64,000 nucleotides of DNA from Ilyonectria destructans (taxonomy: Eukaryota; Ascomycota; Sordariomycetes; Hypocreales; Nectriaceae). The position numbers and the translations under genes are program-made. The notes under the pieces are model-generated. The model was not told the origin of the DNA. It saw only the letters and a program-made list of their open reading frames with translations, and did no database searches. How positions within the stretch are numbered: the stretch's first letter is position 1; each line of letters begins with the position of its first letter. Below are positions 22,521 through 33,603 of the stretch, one piece after another. The stretch covers positions 682,001 through 746,000 of the forward strand of contig JAHEWK010000017.1 of NCBI GenBank assembly GCA_020740775.1. The letters run 5' to 3'.

Positions 22521-23252
22521 AGTGTTCATTTTGTTCATTTGTGTCGATTCCCGAGACTTTGTCCGGGGCCTCTTGGTAATGCTATTGTGCGCATCAGAAA
22601 TAATTGACTTCGGAGGAAGCTAGGGACGGTTAAACAACGAACGATAATGGAGACTAACAAGGAACCCGGATAAAGTGAGAAATGAATGCAGTGGGTGGGA
22701 AAACTGCTATGCATTGTAGATCTTATGCGGCTAGGTTGGAAGCGTTCTCATGATGCACCCCGCACACAATCCATCGGACTCCGGCCGGCACTTGGGCCGG
22801 CAGCCAGTGCAACAATGTCGCCTTTTCCACTGCCCCGAGCAGTCCTGGACAACGTGATTTGTGTGCCTAGGGTGATGCCCTCCCCTGCTTAGCCGTCACG
22901 TTCGATTGGATCGCTTCGCCTCCTCGTGCTTTGTCGAATGTTGCTCCTGGGCAATAGCTAAGTTCCAAGTTAAGTCCCTATACTTAACCCGAGACTTGGT
23001 GCTTCACCATCAGATCATCACGCCTGCGCCCCAATAATGGTCGGTGGATATGTTTCGTCACGCGATCCAATTATGGCCCCCGAGTGTGCGGATTTACGAT
23101 GAGCGGGATCCTGAAACACAACACTCGGGCAGCACGGAGGCCATTCCGTCATCATAGAGACCCCGGATGCCAAGACGCTCTTCCTTCGACGCCCGGACGG
23201 TCGTCAACTTAGCCTAACCGACAAGCGTCAGGTTGGAAGATTTTTCGTCTAT

Positions 23253-23315
23253 TAGGGGGGTCTCGTCCCCTCACGAACGGGGGTTGACCTGAAAAGAAAT
23301 GACGAGACCCCCCTA
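23253..23315. repeat. perfect 15-base inverted repeat (hairpin) in divergent promoter
   Basis: Arm 23253-23267 reads TAGGGGGGTCTCGTC and arm 23301-23315 is its exact reverse complement. They are separated by 33 bases that contain a smaller CCCC...GGGG hairpin. Each arm carries an AGGGG run like the fungal stress-response element. The function is unknown. Confidence 0.75.
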
Positions 23316-23659
23316 GTACCGTAACAGCTGGGGAAGCATGAGATTTTGAGAAATTAAACAACGTTTCCCGAGACTTCTTCCGCATACCCCATGAAAGGGG
23401 GTCACGAGGGGCAATGTTGGTAGAAGGAAAAGGGAAGGATCAGCAAATTTGACAAAGGTCCAGTAAGGCGGCGCCGCAGATGGCCCGGCACTATTACCAC
23501 CAAGAGAACGAGCATTCCAGATATCTACATGAAGACCCAGTACCGATCTTGCTGAGCAACCTTGTTTCCTTTGCTCTGTGTCTTCTCTTCAGCCCAGTCT
23601 CAAATGGGTATCCCACTTTGGTCTTTGAAACCTACGTGTCACAATAACATTGTGAAATC

Positions 23660-25008
23660 ATGAGAGCCACCGACATCTTCTCCGTAACCTTAGCCGGTGC
23701 TATTAGTATCAGTGTCGCAGGGGCATACGCCATCGAGCCACGGAGAATCGTCCATCCCGGCCTTCTGCATACGGACAACGATTTCGTCCGCATCAAGGGA
23801 TATGTGGCTGCCCAGACCAGTCCTCAGTATGACGGCTGGCTGAAGCTGGCCGCGGCTGCCAATGCTGGCTATACCCCGAACGCGCAGGCTAGTGTATGCC
23901 GGGGCGCCTCGGACTGCACTCAGAACTACGCCAGCTTGTACAAAGACATTGCAGCGGCCTATGCGAACGCTCTCGTGTGGCGGATTAGCGGGACGACTGA
24001 CAACGCCAAGGCTGCCGGGCGCATTTTAGACGCCTGGAGTTCGACGCTCACGGAGGTTATCGGTAGTGCCGACCGCTGGCTCGCTGCGGGCATCTACGGA
24101 TATCAACTCGCCAACGTGGCCGAGATCCTGCGAGACTATGACGGCTGGACCGGTTTGGACGCAACTATCAACATGCTGGTTGACATCTTCTACCCTATGA
24201 ACCACGATTTCCTCGTTCGTCACAACGGGGCCAGCATCGATAACTATTGGGCAAATGTGAGTTCTTTCCTAGCGAGTTGGCAAGATGACCTTTTTTTCCG
24301 GACTAGAGACGAGAATTAACTACCTTCTCCTAGTGGGACCTCTGCACACTCTGTGCCATGCACAGCATTGGCGTTCTGTCTGACAACCAGACCATGGTCA
24401 ACGAAGCTATCACGTACTTCGAGACTGGGTCTGGCATGGGTGCCCTTTCTAATGCCATCTGGTACATATGGTCCGAGGCAGGCTCCAAAAAGCCCCTAGG
24501 CCAGGGCCAGGAGGCTGGTCGAGACCAAGGCCACGCCACATTGGACTTTGCCTTGCTTGGCGTTCTCGCGCAGCAGAGCTACAACCAGGGTACTGATCTG
24601 TTCTCACTGACTTCTAACCGGATCTTGGCGGGGTGAGCTTATATTTTTCCTTTATCCTGGTCCTTCCCACGAGATCGATCTGTCTAGCTGACCGCATGAA
24701 GCTCTGAGTACGCCTTCAAGTACAACGTAGGCCAGGACGTTCCCTTCAAGAATTACACCAATATCCACGGCACCGCGACGGCCATAAGCAGCGACAGCCG
24801 TGGCAACATCCGTCCGATCGGCGAGCTACTGTACGCCCATTACCACGGCGTCAAGGGTCTGAACGCTTCCTGGACCGGCAAATACCGCGACATGGTCCTC
24901 GACGCTAGCGGTGGTGTCGAGGGTGGTGGAGGCAACTATGGCTCCAACAGCGGCGGCTACGACCAGCTGGGCTGGGGAACTATTCTTTACCGCCTGGACT
25001 CGAACTAG
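23660..25008 (+). CDS. secreted alginate-lyase-superfamily protein (polysaccharide lyase-like)
   Basis: Polysaccharide lyase-like protein of the alpha/alpha-toroid alginate/chondroitin lyase superfamily, expected to cleave uronic-acid polymers by beta-elimination. Exons are 23660-24256, 24334-24632 and 24702-25008, giving 400 residues. The signal peptide is MRATDIFSVTLAGAISISVAGA. Likely active-site segments are HNGASIDNYWANWDLC, EAGRDQGHATLDF (the conserved RDQGH signature) and the C-terminal YDQLGWGTILYR. The third exon joins as LAGSEYAFKYNVGQD. It is divergent from the GH28-like gene, so the two may be co-regulated. The substrate is inferred only: alginate is unlikely for a land fungus, and glucuronan- or galacturonan-type polymers are more likely. 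Confidence 0.87.
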
Positions 25009-25621
25009 AGCGACATGATTTGCTGGCCTGGCTGCCAAGGTCTCTCTTAAGCCTTTAAGCCTATTTCTTGCTGGCAATACAGGTCTGATGGATTAGGACC
25101 GGGATTGGTTCCAAGATCAAAGGACAAAATATGCATCCTTCGCTTGGTACGAATGTGACCCTTATACAACACTCTCTTTGTTTGGCTTTGTCAATGATTG
25201 GTTGAATTAAGCTTGGTTATTGAATGTTGCAGATAACATGAAACCCGTTTAGGTTTCCTTTGCTTTTTTTCCTCTTTGTCATACAGTTCACATAGTCAGA
25301 TTGACAAGATCGTTGAGATTATCCTGATCAATCAATTCGTTAATTGTTGGTCAATTCGATCAGAGTGATAGCGTTAAGACAATGTGAAGACCAAAGATCA
25401 TGGGTCTTGATCTCGGATCCTTCCGGCCCCCTCTTTTCTTGAGAGGGTGGTTATGTCATCTCGTGGCCCCTCTGACTAAGGTCAGGATATCGATCTATCA
25501 GAGGTTTCGTAATACAGGGTCACAAATCCAACATCATCAGACACGTCAGCTTACTGTCAAGTAGGAGTTCACTAAACAAAAGGCAACACGTCAACCGGCA
25601 GCTCTATGAGAAGAAGCAGTA
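25009..25621. other. intergenic region of 613 bases
   Basis: 3' end of the lyase-like gene and promoter of the acyltransferase. AT-rich with short dispersed repeats of a TTGATCAATTC type at about 25310-25370. No gene is seen. Confidence 0.5.
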
Positions 25622-27209
25622 ATGGAAGCCCTTCGGAGAGTCGTTCTCGGCCAGGCGCACAAGTTGTCGACCTACCCAACAGTTCCCACCGACACTGTGC
25701 TGCAAGTCCACTACTTTGACGACACGCCGCTTTTGCGCAACAGCGTACAATGCTTGACGCTCAAGTTCAACGACGCGCTCGACGCAGAAATGCTGCGGGC
25801 ATCCTTATCTAGGCTCCTTGAGCGGCAAGGATGGAGGAAGCTAGGAGGACGAATTCGCCTCAATGTCAGTTTATGCAGCGCAAATCCGTAGGCGAGAGTG
25901 TTCTGACGTTCGGTAGGATAAAGGGAAGCTCGAGATTCACGTTCCGATGGCGTTCACCTCACAACGGCCAGCGCTCAATTTCCATCACGACTCGTTTGAC
26001 GTCAGTATAGACGAGCACCCTCTAGCATCTACACTTCCCGCACCCACCAACACGCCGTCTGTGCAGCGCGGACCCTCGGCCTTCAAGGCCTTGGGCATCC
26101 CGCCAGGAACACCGATTTGTCTCGAGGATTATCTCAAGTCCGACTGTCCGCAGCTGACGGTCCACGTGGTGTCCTTTACCGACGCGACTCTGGTATCGCT
26201 CTGCTGGTCGCACATTTGCGCCGACGCAATGAGCCTTCGCGAGGTCGGTGCTGCGTGGAGTCTTGTACTCGCCGGGCGAGAGTCCGACATCCCGCCGATG
26301 CTATCGGCAGGCGAGGATCCGATGGCTCGTGCTGGGATCGACCCTGTCTTTGTCGAACGACATGCCCTCCAGGAGCAACAAGTCCAAGGCTGGCGGCTCT
26401 TCCTCTGGGGTATTCGCTTCATCCTCGACTTGTTGTGGTGGCGGACGATGGAGACGAGGACAGTATTTCTGCCACGCAGGACTGTGCAAGAGATACGCAG
26501 CGAGGCAATAGCTTCTCTCGCAGCAACGCCCAGTTCGGCACCCTTTGTTAGCGACGGCGATGTAGTGGCAGCATGGCTCGCTGTAACGGCGACCGAAGCG
26601 ATCTTGGCACGGAACTCGACCAGGACGGTCAGTATCGCCAATGCTTTTGACCTCCGCGGACGTTGTGCATCACTTTTCCCCGCGGAGAAGGAGAAAGGGG
26701 CATATGTGCAAAATGCCGTGTTTCCTTGTTGGACGACTCTCCCAGCTTCTCACATGCTCGCCCGTAAGCCTGACACTCTCGGGACTGTGGCGCAGGCCAT
26801 CCGAGAGACTATCAAAACGCAGACAACCGAAGCCTCGGTCCATGCTCTGGCCCGTCTGACACGAGAATCTCTTGAGAAATCCGGATTGCCGCCGATGTTT
26901 GGTGACACGAGCTCCTTTGTGGTAAACATGTCCAACTGGAGCAAGGCTCGGCTCTTCGAGTCGCTCGACTTCGGGCCAGCGATTGTGAACAACACTAAAC
27001 ACGGTGGTCGCCATCGGGCATCGGCAGAAGGAGCTACATCACTCACCAAGGTGAAGAGCAGTCCCTTCTACTACCATGTCCAGGGAGTGAGTCCAAATAA
27101 CATGCTGGCAAGGAATGGTGCCTTTCTCACAAGCACCCCCGATGGCGATTACTGGATTAATGGTTGTTTTCCGCCCGAAGTTTGGAATCTCATCGAGTCA
27201 AAATTCTGA
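25622..27209 (+). CDS. HxxxD acyltransferase (BAHD/trichothecene-acetyltransferase-like)
   Basis: CoA-dependent acyltransferase of the fungal transferase family (BAHD-like), transferring an acyl group to a hydroxyl or amine of a small molecule. Exons are 25622-25864 and 25917-27209, joined as RIRLNDKGKLEIH, giving 511 residues. The catalytic motif is His180-Ile-Cys-Ala-Asp184 in CWSHICADAMSL. A later FVSDGDVVAAWLAV segment and ANAFDLRGR fit the second half of the family fold; the usual DFGWG-type motif is replaced by SLDFGPAIVNN. There is no signal peptide, so it is cytosolic. No polyketide, peptide or terpene synthase gene is in the window, so it is not clearly part of a secondary-metabolite cluster. 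The natural substrate is unknown. Confidence 0.85.
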
Positions 27210-27667
27210 GCCGCGTACCGTAATATTATGCAGACTTCCAAAAGTGTAAGGCAGTGCGTGCTTAACATGTATGACTCTCTGTAGCTACAGTAGGGTATCA
27301 AAGCCCGTGGCTCTCCCTACGAAAAATGCAACACCCTCATTTCATCACGTACCTTCACCTATACATTTCTTAAGGAAACAACGATCATGTTAATAAGGAT
27401 GGAAGTCCTCACCTAAGTGGTATGTAGACTGCTGTTTTGCTTAGCATGGAGAGGTTTCCGGATTACGTCTTTTATGCACGTCGGCATGAGGGATGTCACT
27501 AGGGGATGGTACATTATCCCACAAATCATTCCGTCAATTCTAGCCTGTGGCATTCGCAAAATTTCTGAACAGGAGCCCTATCCTTCCAGGTTTTCTCGGA
27601 CACAAAAATTAAGCGACTGGCCGCCTCAGATTCATCCCCAACCCACCTCTTAGTAGCAAGGGTAGCA
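27210..27667. other. convergent intergenic region of 458 bases
   Basis: Between two convergent genes. Plus-strand reading frames here only cross the last exon of the minus-strand gene. Nothing is recognised. Confidence 0.5.
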
Positions 27668-29451
27668 CTATGTGCACTGGCTCGAGTCACAGAGACGGTC
27701 AAATCTGTACTTAGCAATACCGTACCACCAAGCACCACCGGCATTGGTTTTGTATTTTCCGGTGCCCTGTGGCCACTCAATAGTGATCTTATGCCGGCCT
27801 AGATTTCATTAATGGGGTTTTCTCTTACCAGAAGGGGGTTCTTAGGACTCACCGGCAGGAATGCGGAAGTAGCCACGAGTGTACCCGTTGGTCAGGCACC
27901 ACTCTGCGTCCCAGTACTGACCAACATACTCGTTCTTGTAGCCGTTCTCGCCGCCCGTCTCACCCAAAAACTTGTCGTCCAGTTTGAGAAGGAAGTGCTC
28001 AGACTGCGCCTCAACGTCGACGATACTCATGACCACAGGGAAGTCATACTCTACCCACATCTCGTGGGGCTTCGGTGGACCGGGCTGCACATAAGCACCT
28101 CCCCACGGAAGTGTTGCAGCAGTCCACCCCTTGACTTGAGCTCCGCGGCAGGGTTTCTCCTTGCCCTTACTACAGGGGAAGTCATCCTCATTGTAGCTAG
28201 TGTCGCCTTTGCAAGGGTCCGCCCTGGTTGCACCGTCTTTGATCGGCTTTACGGTCACTGACGGATCACAGCCATCAGGGGGTGGAGTTTTAGTTTGGTT
28301 GGAAACGGCCGTGCCTCCTCCACTGCCCCCCGTGATAGAACCAGAGACAGAGCCAGCGCAGCTTCCCCGGTCTAGATTATTGCCAAGGAGACATGGCACC
28401 GAGGTGTTGTGTGTTATACAGTTATTCTGCACATCGTGGATATCGCATGGTACCTCGGTAATGTCGATGGGGATACAAGCTTGGTTGTCAAGCGAGGTGA
28501 ACATAGCGGAAGCTTCGTCGCTGGGGTACGAGGGACCCAAGCCTGCCGCAAACCCACCGAGACAGTACCTGCCACAGGCCCATTTTGTGATGGTGAATAC
28601 ACCAGCACGAGAGTATTCAGGCGTCTTTCCGATGTTACCGAAATCCTTTGCGTCGTTGAGCCATTGGTTGGCATTTTGCCCACTGTTGGCCTGGCCGTGG
28701 ATATCCTTGATGCGGAAGGCATCGTTGGGATTGATCTCTCCGCTTGCGGAACAGGTCTGGTCTTTGCAGAGCTGAAACTTGCCAAATCTTTGATTGCGGC
28801 CGTCCTTGGCTGCGCTGTACCAACCGCGATCGTTGTAGCCAAACCGGTAGCCGTTCTCCCAGGCAAAGACGTAGCACTTTGCTATTGTTCGGTCAGCCGG
28901 TTTCTAACATGAAATCACCCTTGCCAGCAGCACACACCTGCTGAAACACCCGAACTGCATGTTGCGAGGCAGCCGCCGTCAGAAGCCTCAACAGTGCCCG
29001 AGGGACAGACACACTCCTCGTTTGCTGCATTGAGGACTTTTCCATTGGCGCAAATCTTCACCTTCGGATTGCATTTGGAACCATCGTAGGTCTCACCCGA
29101 AGCACAGCATGCATAACCAGTGCTCGCAGCTCCTACAAGATCAAGACCAGATCCACAGCAATCGAACGCCGTCTGCGGGCTACCGAGCAGAACCTGGCCT
29201 ACCCCACAGCAGGCCACGAATGTCTTGTCGACATTGAACGTGAGTTGCTTTCCGAGGCGCTTGGAACAGCGGAAGACATCCTCAAAGTCGGATGCAGGGT
29301 CATCAAAAATGATCTCCTGGTTTTCATAGTCGACCTTCTGCTGGCTGCCTTTGACCTCCGCAACCTCAACGTTCTTGCGTCCGAGATCACGTCGTACAAG
29401 GGCCAAGCCCAGGGAGACCTGAACGATAACGGCCAAAATGCTTAGCTTCAT
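27668..29451 (-). CDS. large Cys-rich secreted protein of unknown function
   Basis: Family not recognised. Exons (minus) are 29451-28938, 28881-27853 and 27798-27668, giving 557 residues in frame. The start was set at the internal Met at 29451 because it begins a clean signal peptide (MKLSILAVIVQVSLGLA) followed by a possible RR processing site. Residues of about 65-160 carry a dense Cys module with three CC pairs (ACCGVG, DCCGSG, ACCASG) and CVCPSGTVEASDGGC, like a knotted adhesion or EGF-like region. Next comes an aromatic/Gly-rich domain (CYVFAWENGYRFGYNDRGWY), a Gly/Ser/Pro linker (VSGSITGGSGGGTAV) and a C-terminal domain ending in KTNAGGAWWYGIAKYRFDRL. The donor inside SAG/GTGTG was chosen because the longer first exon puts the following exon in the wrong frame. 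Confidence 0.8.
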
Positions 29452-32400
29452 TTTATGGTAGCGATGACACCTGAAGTGGAGAGAGAGCTTCATGAATGAT
29501 GCTGTTTAGGTGTCAAGCGATCCTTATATCATCGGGTGATTCATTTCTGCCCAAATATCCCAGAAGAATAGTCCTCTTGCATCGGGCTTCAACTTCCAAG
29601 CCTCAGCTGACGAAAAAAAGTGAGACCTGCAGCTTTATTGGAACCTTCGGCCTGACCCTGGAAAGCATAACTTCACAGAGCTAGTCCAAATCAGAGAAAA
29701 CAGCCAGCCACACGGAGAGATCTACATTCACAACTGACCTGCTTGGTCACCACAAAATCCTCCGTAGCTCTCTCTGTCTCCAAGGTTGCGCTGAGGGTGA
29801 GAGTGTGATGGGCCGAGGAGGCTGAGGAGCATCTTGTTGAAAGGTATTATACCTTGGCAGCACATGAAGTTATCATCCGTGTCGAACTAGAAATCCTGTC
29901 CGAACTGTCGCGTCTAAGAAAATAATGCAAAGGGTTTGCAACGTAAGACGTGGCCCAAAGATGGATCTGCCGGCAGCTGCCGAGGTACCAACCATATCAG
30001 CTTCGTTTGGCCTCGTTTCCTGCGGCCCATACCAAAAATAGGAATACAGGCCAATGGATAATATCGACGCCGAATTTCCCACCTAGAAGCGGCCCAGCGG
30101 CGAGACAGTTGTATCTCGCCGAGAAGAACCCGGAAGGAGCCACATGAGCCATCCGATATCACACACGGACCTTGCCACTATAATTTATCAGTCGAATGGA
30201 TGACAGAACGTCTCACGATAGTCAAAGCCCTGACCGATATCTGGCTTACAAATATTATTTACTATTGTAATTGTGACTCGATCTAAATTCCTGGAGAAGG
30301 ACGGTCCGAGGTTCTGTGCTAATATTATGCTCTTCCCGCGCCATTTGTAGAATCGTAAACAAAGCACTCCCCGTGCTTGCTCGAGACCGCATTGCTAGTA
30401 GTTCTGTTGCCGTCGTCCCTGTCATCGGCGTATGATTGGTTGTTTGGCCATATCCCTAGTCCCGCTTTATGAGCTCGTGGCGAACGAAAGCGGCCCTTAG
30501 GCAGGGATAGGAGCCTAGGATCAGTCTCTGCCGGGAGATTTGAGAGCCGACCCGTGTCTCACCCGCATCCTAGTTCTCCGCAGCTTTACAAATGCGGTAA
30601 GTCTATTCAGCCACACCTGACAAAGTATTGCGCTGGCATGCCGATCCTGGAATCTAGACTTCCTGTTTCGTTGATCATCTACCTCGTAGCTGGACTAGGA
30701 CTACCCCGGAACGGCAGAAGACAAGCTATTCGATGCTACCTACAGCCATGGGCACCACGTATCACCGACCTGCATCTGCCGCAATTGCTTTAGCGACTTA
30801 AAAACCGGTGTGATAACGCGCTCAGCTCGTCATGTGCGAATTTCGGATGTGACGACGAAGGTCTTGATGCGGGAGAACGGTTACAGGCAAAGCCGCAGTC
30901 GGAACATGATCGTGGCGATGCTGCTCTGCAGCCTGCAGCGCATGTGGGAGCTTGTCGCATCGCGAGATACGGTGATGAAGTCGGCTGCGGACGGGGACAG
31001 GCTCCTGAGAGAAGAAGATGTGATTTCATTCGAGATAGAGGCCGCTAAAATCTAGGATGAAGTGGCATATATCGAGTGTGCGACTATGCAGGCAACTACA
31101 AACATAAGGGAGGGCAGAATTTTGAGGCAGCGACGGCGGCCTTAACGTCCAACGCCATTCTAGACGCTATATCCAAATCGACAAAGCTCTAAGAGCATCC
31201 GCTAGCGACAATGAGTGCAGCTTGTTTCTGATGTTGGAGGACGGTTGGTAGTAACGAAGACGGCGGCAGCTGCAACGCTTCCTCAACCAGCATACCTCGA
31301 CAGGACTACACAACGACTGGCCCTCCATGACCCCATTTTAGGCCAAATGGGTCATCTGGGAACCCACACAACGGGAGGGACCTTTAATTTCGGGCCGCAG
31401 AGCGTCAGGGATTAACACACAGCCACAGAGGTCAGAGTTTCACGCCATGGCGGTAAGGGTCCGGCGGCTGGGCTTAGCATGATCTCTTAGGGTGGATTTT
31501 GGAATAAAACAACCGCGTTATTGGTTGACCAAGGAACGCTACGGATAAGGCTCTTTGGCCTGATCTTGGTGGAGAGCGGGCTGTTTATTAGTTTCATCGT
31601 GACAGGGCGATGTATTCCTTCCGGAGACACTTTTGTGGGCCTCACCCCAGATTACCGTATCTTTGGTGATAGATCCTTGTGCGGTCGCGTGCATACCGAA
31701 ACAATATTTGTTTCGTTACTCAAGGAAGACATGTGATGCGTCTCGAGAGTGTATCAACCTCCCCGCCTCATTAATTTGATGTTAAAGCACATATTTATTA
31801 GCTGAAGGATTCTGGTGCCACTCTGAGAGGGACCTTAAATCCTTCCTTCTATCCACCAAGGTTGAATTGATAGTTGAGCCTGAGCAATACCGACGTGATT
31901 GGCTCTATCATCTGTTTATCCGCACCCTGAAACAAAGCATTTCACCATCGGGCTGTAATCTGTGGCGGTGAGACAACATGCAGGTGTTCTTCAAACGCGG
32001 GTTCTTGGCGACCAATGCGCGCAAGGTAGAAAATTAGCCCACGACGATGCGACACCATCTATCTGATTCACCTCCCATATTCACAGCCTCCTCCGCCTGA
32101 TGCAATTAGCATGAAAGCTGAGCTCCTAGCGTAGGATGCTATCTTGACAACGAAACTCAATCATCTCATTGCGCGACTCCCGACGCCTCCGTACGTGGAT
32201 CGTGAGGCGTGAAGGAAGATTGAAGGGACCAAGTCTGACAGAATGAAGGAATCTCGGGTGAGTTGGAGTTTTCACAGCTCGGTGTCGGACCATGCCGAGT
32301 GGACGATATCGGATGAACCAAAGTGCTTGATTCAGTTTCAGTATATAGATGGGACCTTGCTTGCACTGATGATAGGGTTGAATCTTCACCACCAACACCC

Positions 32401-32556
32401 AGTTCTAACACGAGGAAATCATCCGTCTCAGCCTTTGCTCATTTCTATCTTTTACACGCTCACTTCCTGTCTCTACAGCCTCGGCATTGATTGCTGGTTT
32501 ATTTTACCTTCCTTTCACACCTGAACACATTCTTTATCCACAAATAAACTCTCATA
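29452..32556. other. 3.1-kb region without a supported gene
   Basis: The longest gene-free stretch in the window. Short reading frames at 30554-30793 and 30810-31055 have no start context, splice partners or motifs I recognise. It may hold decayed sequence. TATATAG at about 32341, 215 bases before the next ATG, may serve the 32557 gene. Confidence 0.5.
29521..29530 (-). promoter_or_regulatory. TATA-like box of the Cys-rich secreted protein gene
   Basis: On the minus strand this reads GATATAAGGA, about 70 bases before the ATG at 29451. Confidence 0.35.
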
Positions 32557-33603
32557 ATGGCTGCTGCTATTGAGGTTATTGGAGTCATCTCTGGACTCTT
32601 GGGGATCGTTTCCTTTGCCCAAGACAACTTCGGGGAGGTTGACACTACGACCTCTAGCGTCAAAATCACAGTTGGTCTGGATGTCTCGGGTGGCCTGGAC
32701 AACGCTGGCGGAAGCATGCCGGATGTCCGCCTCTTCAACGAGGCCGGTGGCTTCATTGGGATTAATAACGCGGGTGACTCCATTACCGATGGCAGCACCG
32801 GCGAAGTTAAGATCACACACGAGGACAGCAGTAATGGCCAGCAGGCTACGTATGCCCTGCTATCGGCAAACAATGATGCCATCTGCATTGCCTACATGAC
32901 CATGACATGGGCCAACGGCGACCAATACGGCTGGGTCGGAGACTGGGGTTCCGAGTGCGGCGCTACTTGGTACTATTCCAACGTCTACGTCCAGGGAACC
33001 AGTTACAAGCCCAACTGCATGTGGATCGACGCCAATGGCGACCAGCCTCAGACTGGATTCCAGATCCACTGGCCAGAATTTGTCTTGGAGGACGGCGACG
33101 CGGTCGATCCTGACGGCACGAAGCGCGACTACCTCTGCAACAGCGGAGCTCCATTCAAGACCTACACCGAGCCTGACCCTGATACCATCACCTTCTGGAC
33201 CATCAATAACAAGCGAGCGGAGGCGGCGCAGTCGACGGCGCCGGCCGGGCGACAGAAGTCATGGATTCCTCGCGGACACGGACGTTCTGGTGTTGTTGCC
33301 CGCAATGAGAGCTCGTCCGACCCTTCCGCTAGCAACCCATTCGCCGATCACTTGGTCCTGGACAATGACCCCGAGCACACCACGGCCGCCCTCTGCGAGA
33401 GTGGCAGCTCTGTCGGTCCTGACTTTGTGAATCAGGCTGAGGGCCAGTTCTGCCGCATGTCCGATAAGACCCTGTGGCCAATCTGCTCTGACGTGATCCA
33501 GGATGACTGCTTCAGCACAGACTCCCAGCAGTTGATCCAGGGCGGTCTCGCCACGCGTGATTCTCCTTACACTGTTGTTACCGACTGGACTGATGGCAAC
33601 TAA
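32557..33603 (+). CDS. conserved-looking hypothetical protein, 348 residues
   Basis: Not assigned to a named family. Intronless. The N terminus MAAAIEVIGVISGLLGIVSF is hydrophobic and lacks a basic residue, so it may be a signal peptide or a membrane-inserting helix like the N-terminal domains of fungal death-fold proteins. The middle is rich in Trp, Tyr and Gly with a beta-rich look: CIAYMTMTWANGDQYGWVG, GDWGSECGATWYYSNVYV, CMWIDANGDQP and GFQIHWPEF. The C-terminal third contains a basic segment (RQKSWIPRGHGRSGVVARN) that could be a processing site, then four Cys residues. The product is acidic overall. The ATG follows a long AC-rich leader and sits in ATAATGGCT, a fair fungal start context. 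Confidence 0.75.
   Translation: MAAAIEVIGVISGLLGIVSFAQDNFGEVDTTTSSVKITVGLDVSGGLDNAGGSMPDVRLFNEAGGFIGINNAGDSITDGSTGEVKITHEDSSNGQQATYALLSANNDAICIAYMTMTWANGDQYGWVGDWGSECGATWYYSNVYVQGTSYKPNCMWIDANGDQPQTGFQIHWPEFVLEDGDAVDPDGTKRDYLCNSGAPFKTYTEPDPDTITFWTINNKRAEAAQSTAPAGRQKSWIPRGHGRSGVVARNESSSDPSASNPFADHLVLDNDPEHTTAALCESGSSVGPDFVNQAEGQFCRMSDKTLWPICSDVIQDDCFSTDSQQLIQGGLATRDSPYTVVTDWTDGN

Larger units (their letters stand above)
22414..23659. other. divergent promoter region of GH28-like and lyase-like genes
   Basis: 1.25 kb shared upstream DNA. It holds a minus-strand TATA-like box at 22511-22520, a 15-base perfect inverted repeat at 23253-23315, and several G-runs. CCGGGG near 22563 and CTGGGG near 23328 fit the SYGGRG consensus of the carbon-repressor CreA. 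No gene is seen. Confidence 0.5.

Noticed and set aside
25622..27209. The acyltransferase as marker of a secondary-metabolite cluster
   Set aside because: No polyketide synthase, peptide synthetase, terpene synthase, P450 or pathway regulator is present in the window, so a lone HxxxD transferase is not enough.
30554..31055. Two adjacent plus-strand frames in the 3.1-kb gene-poor region
   Set aside because: Neither frame shows a domain, signal peptide or consistent splice signals linking them.
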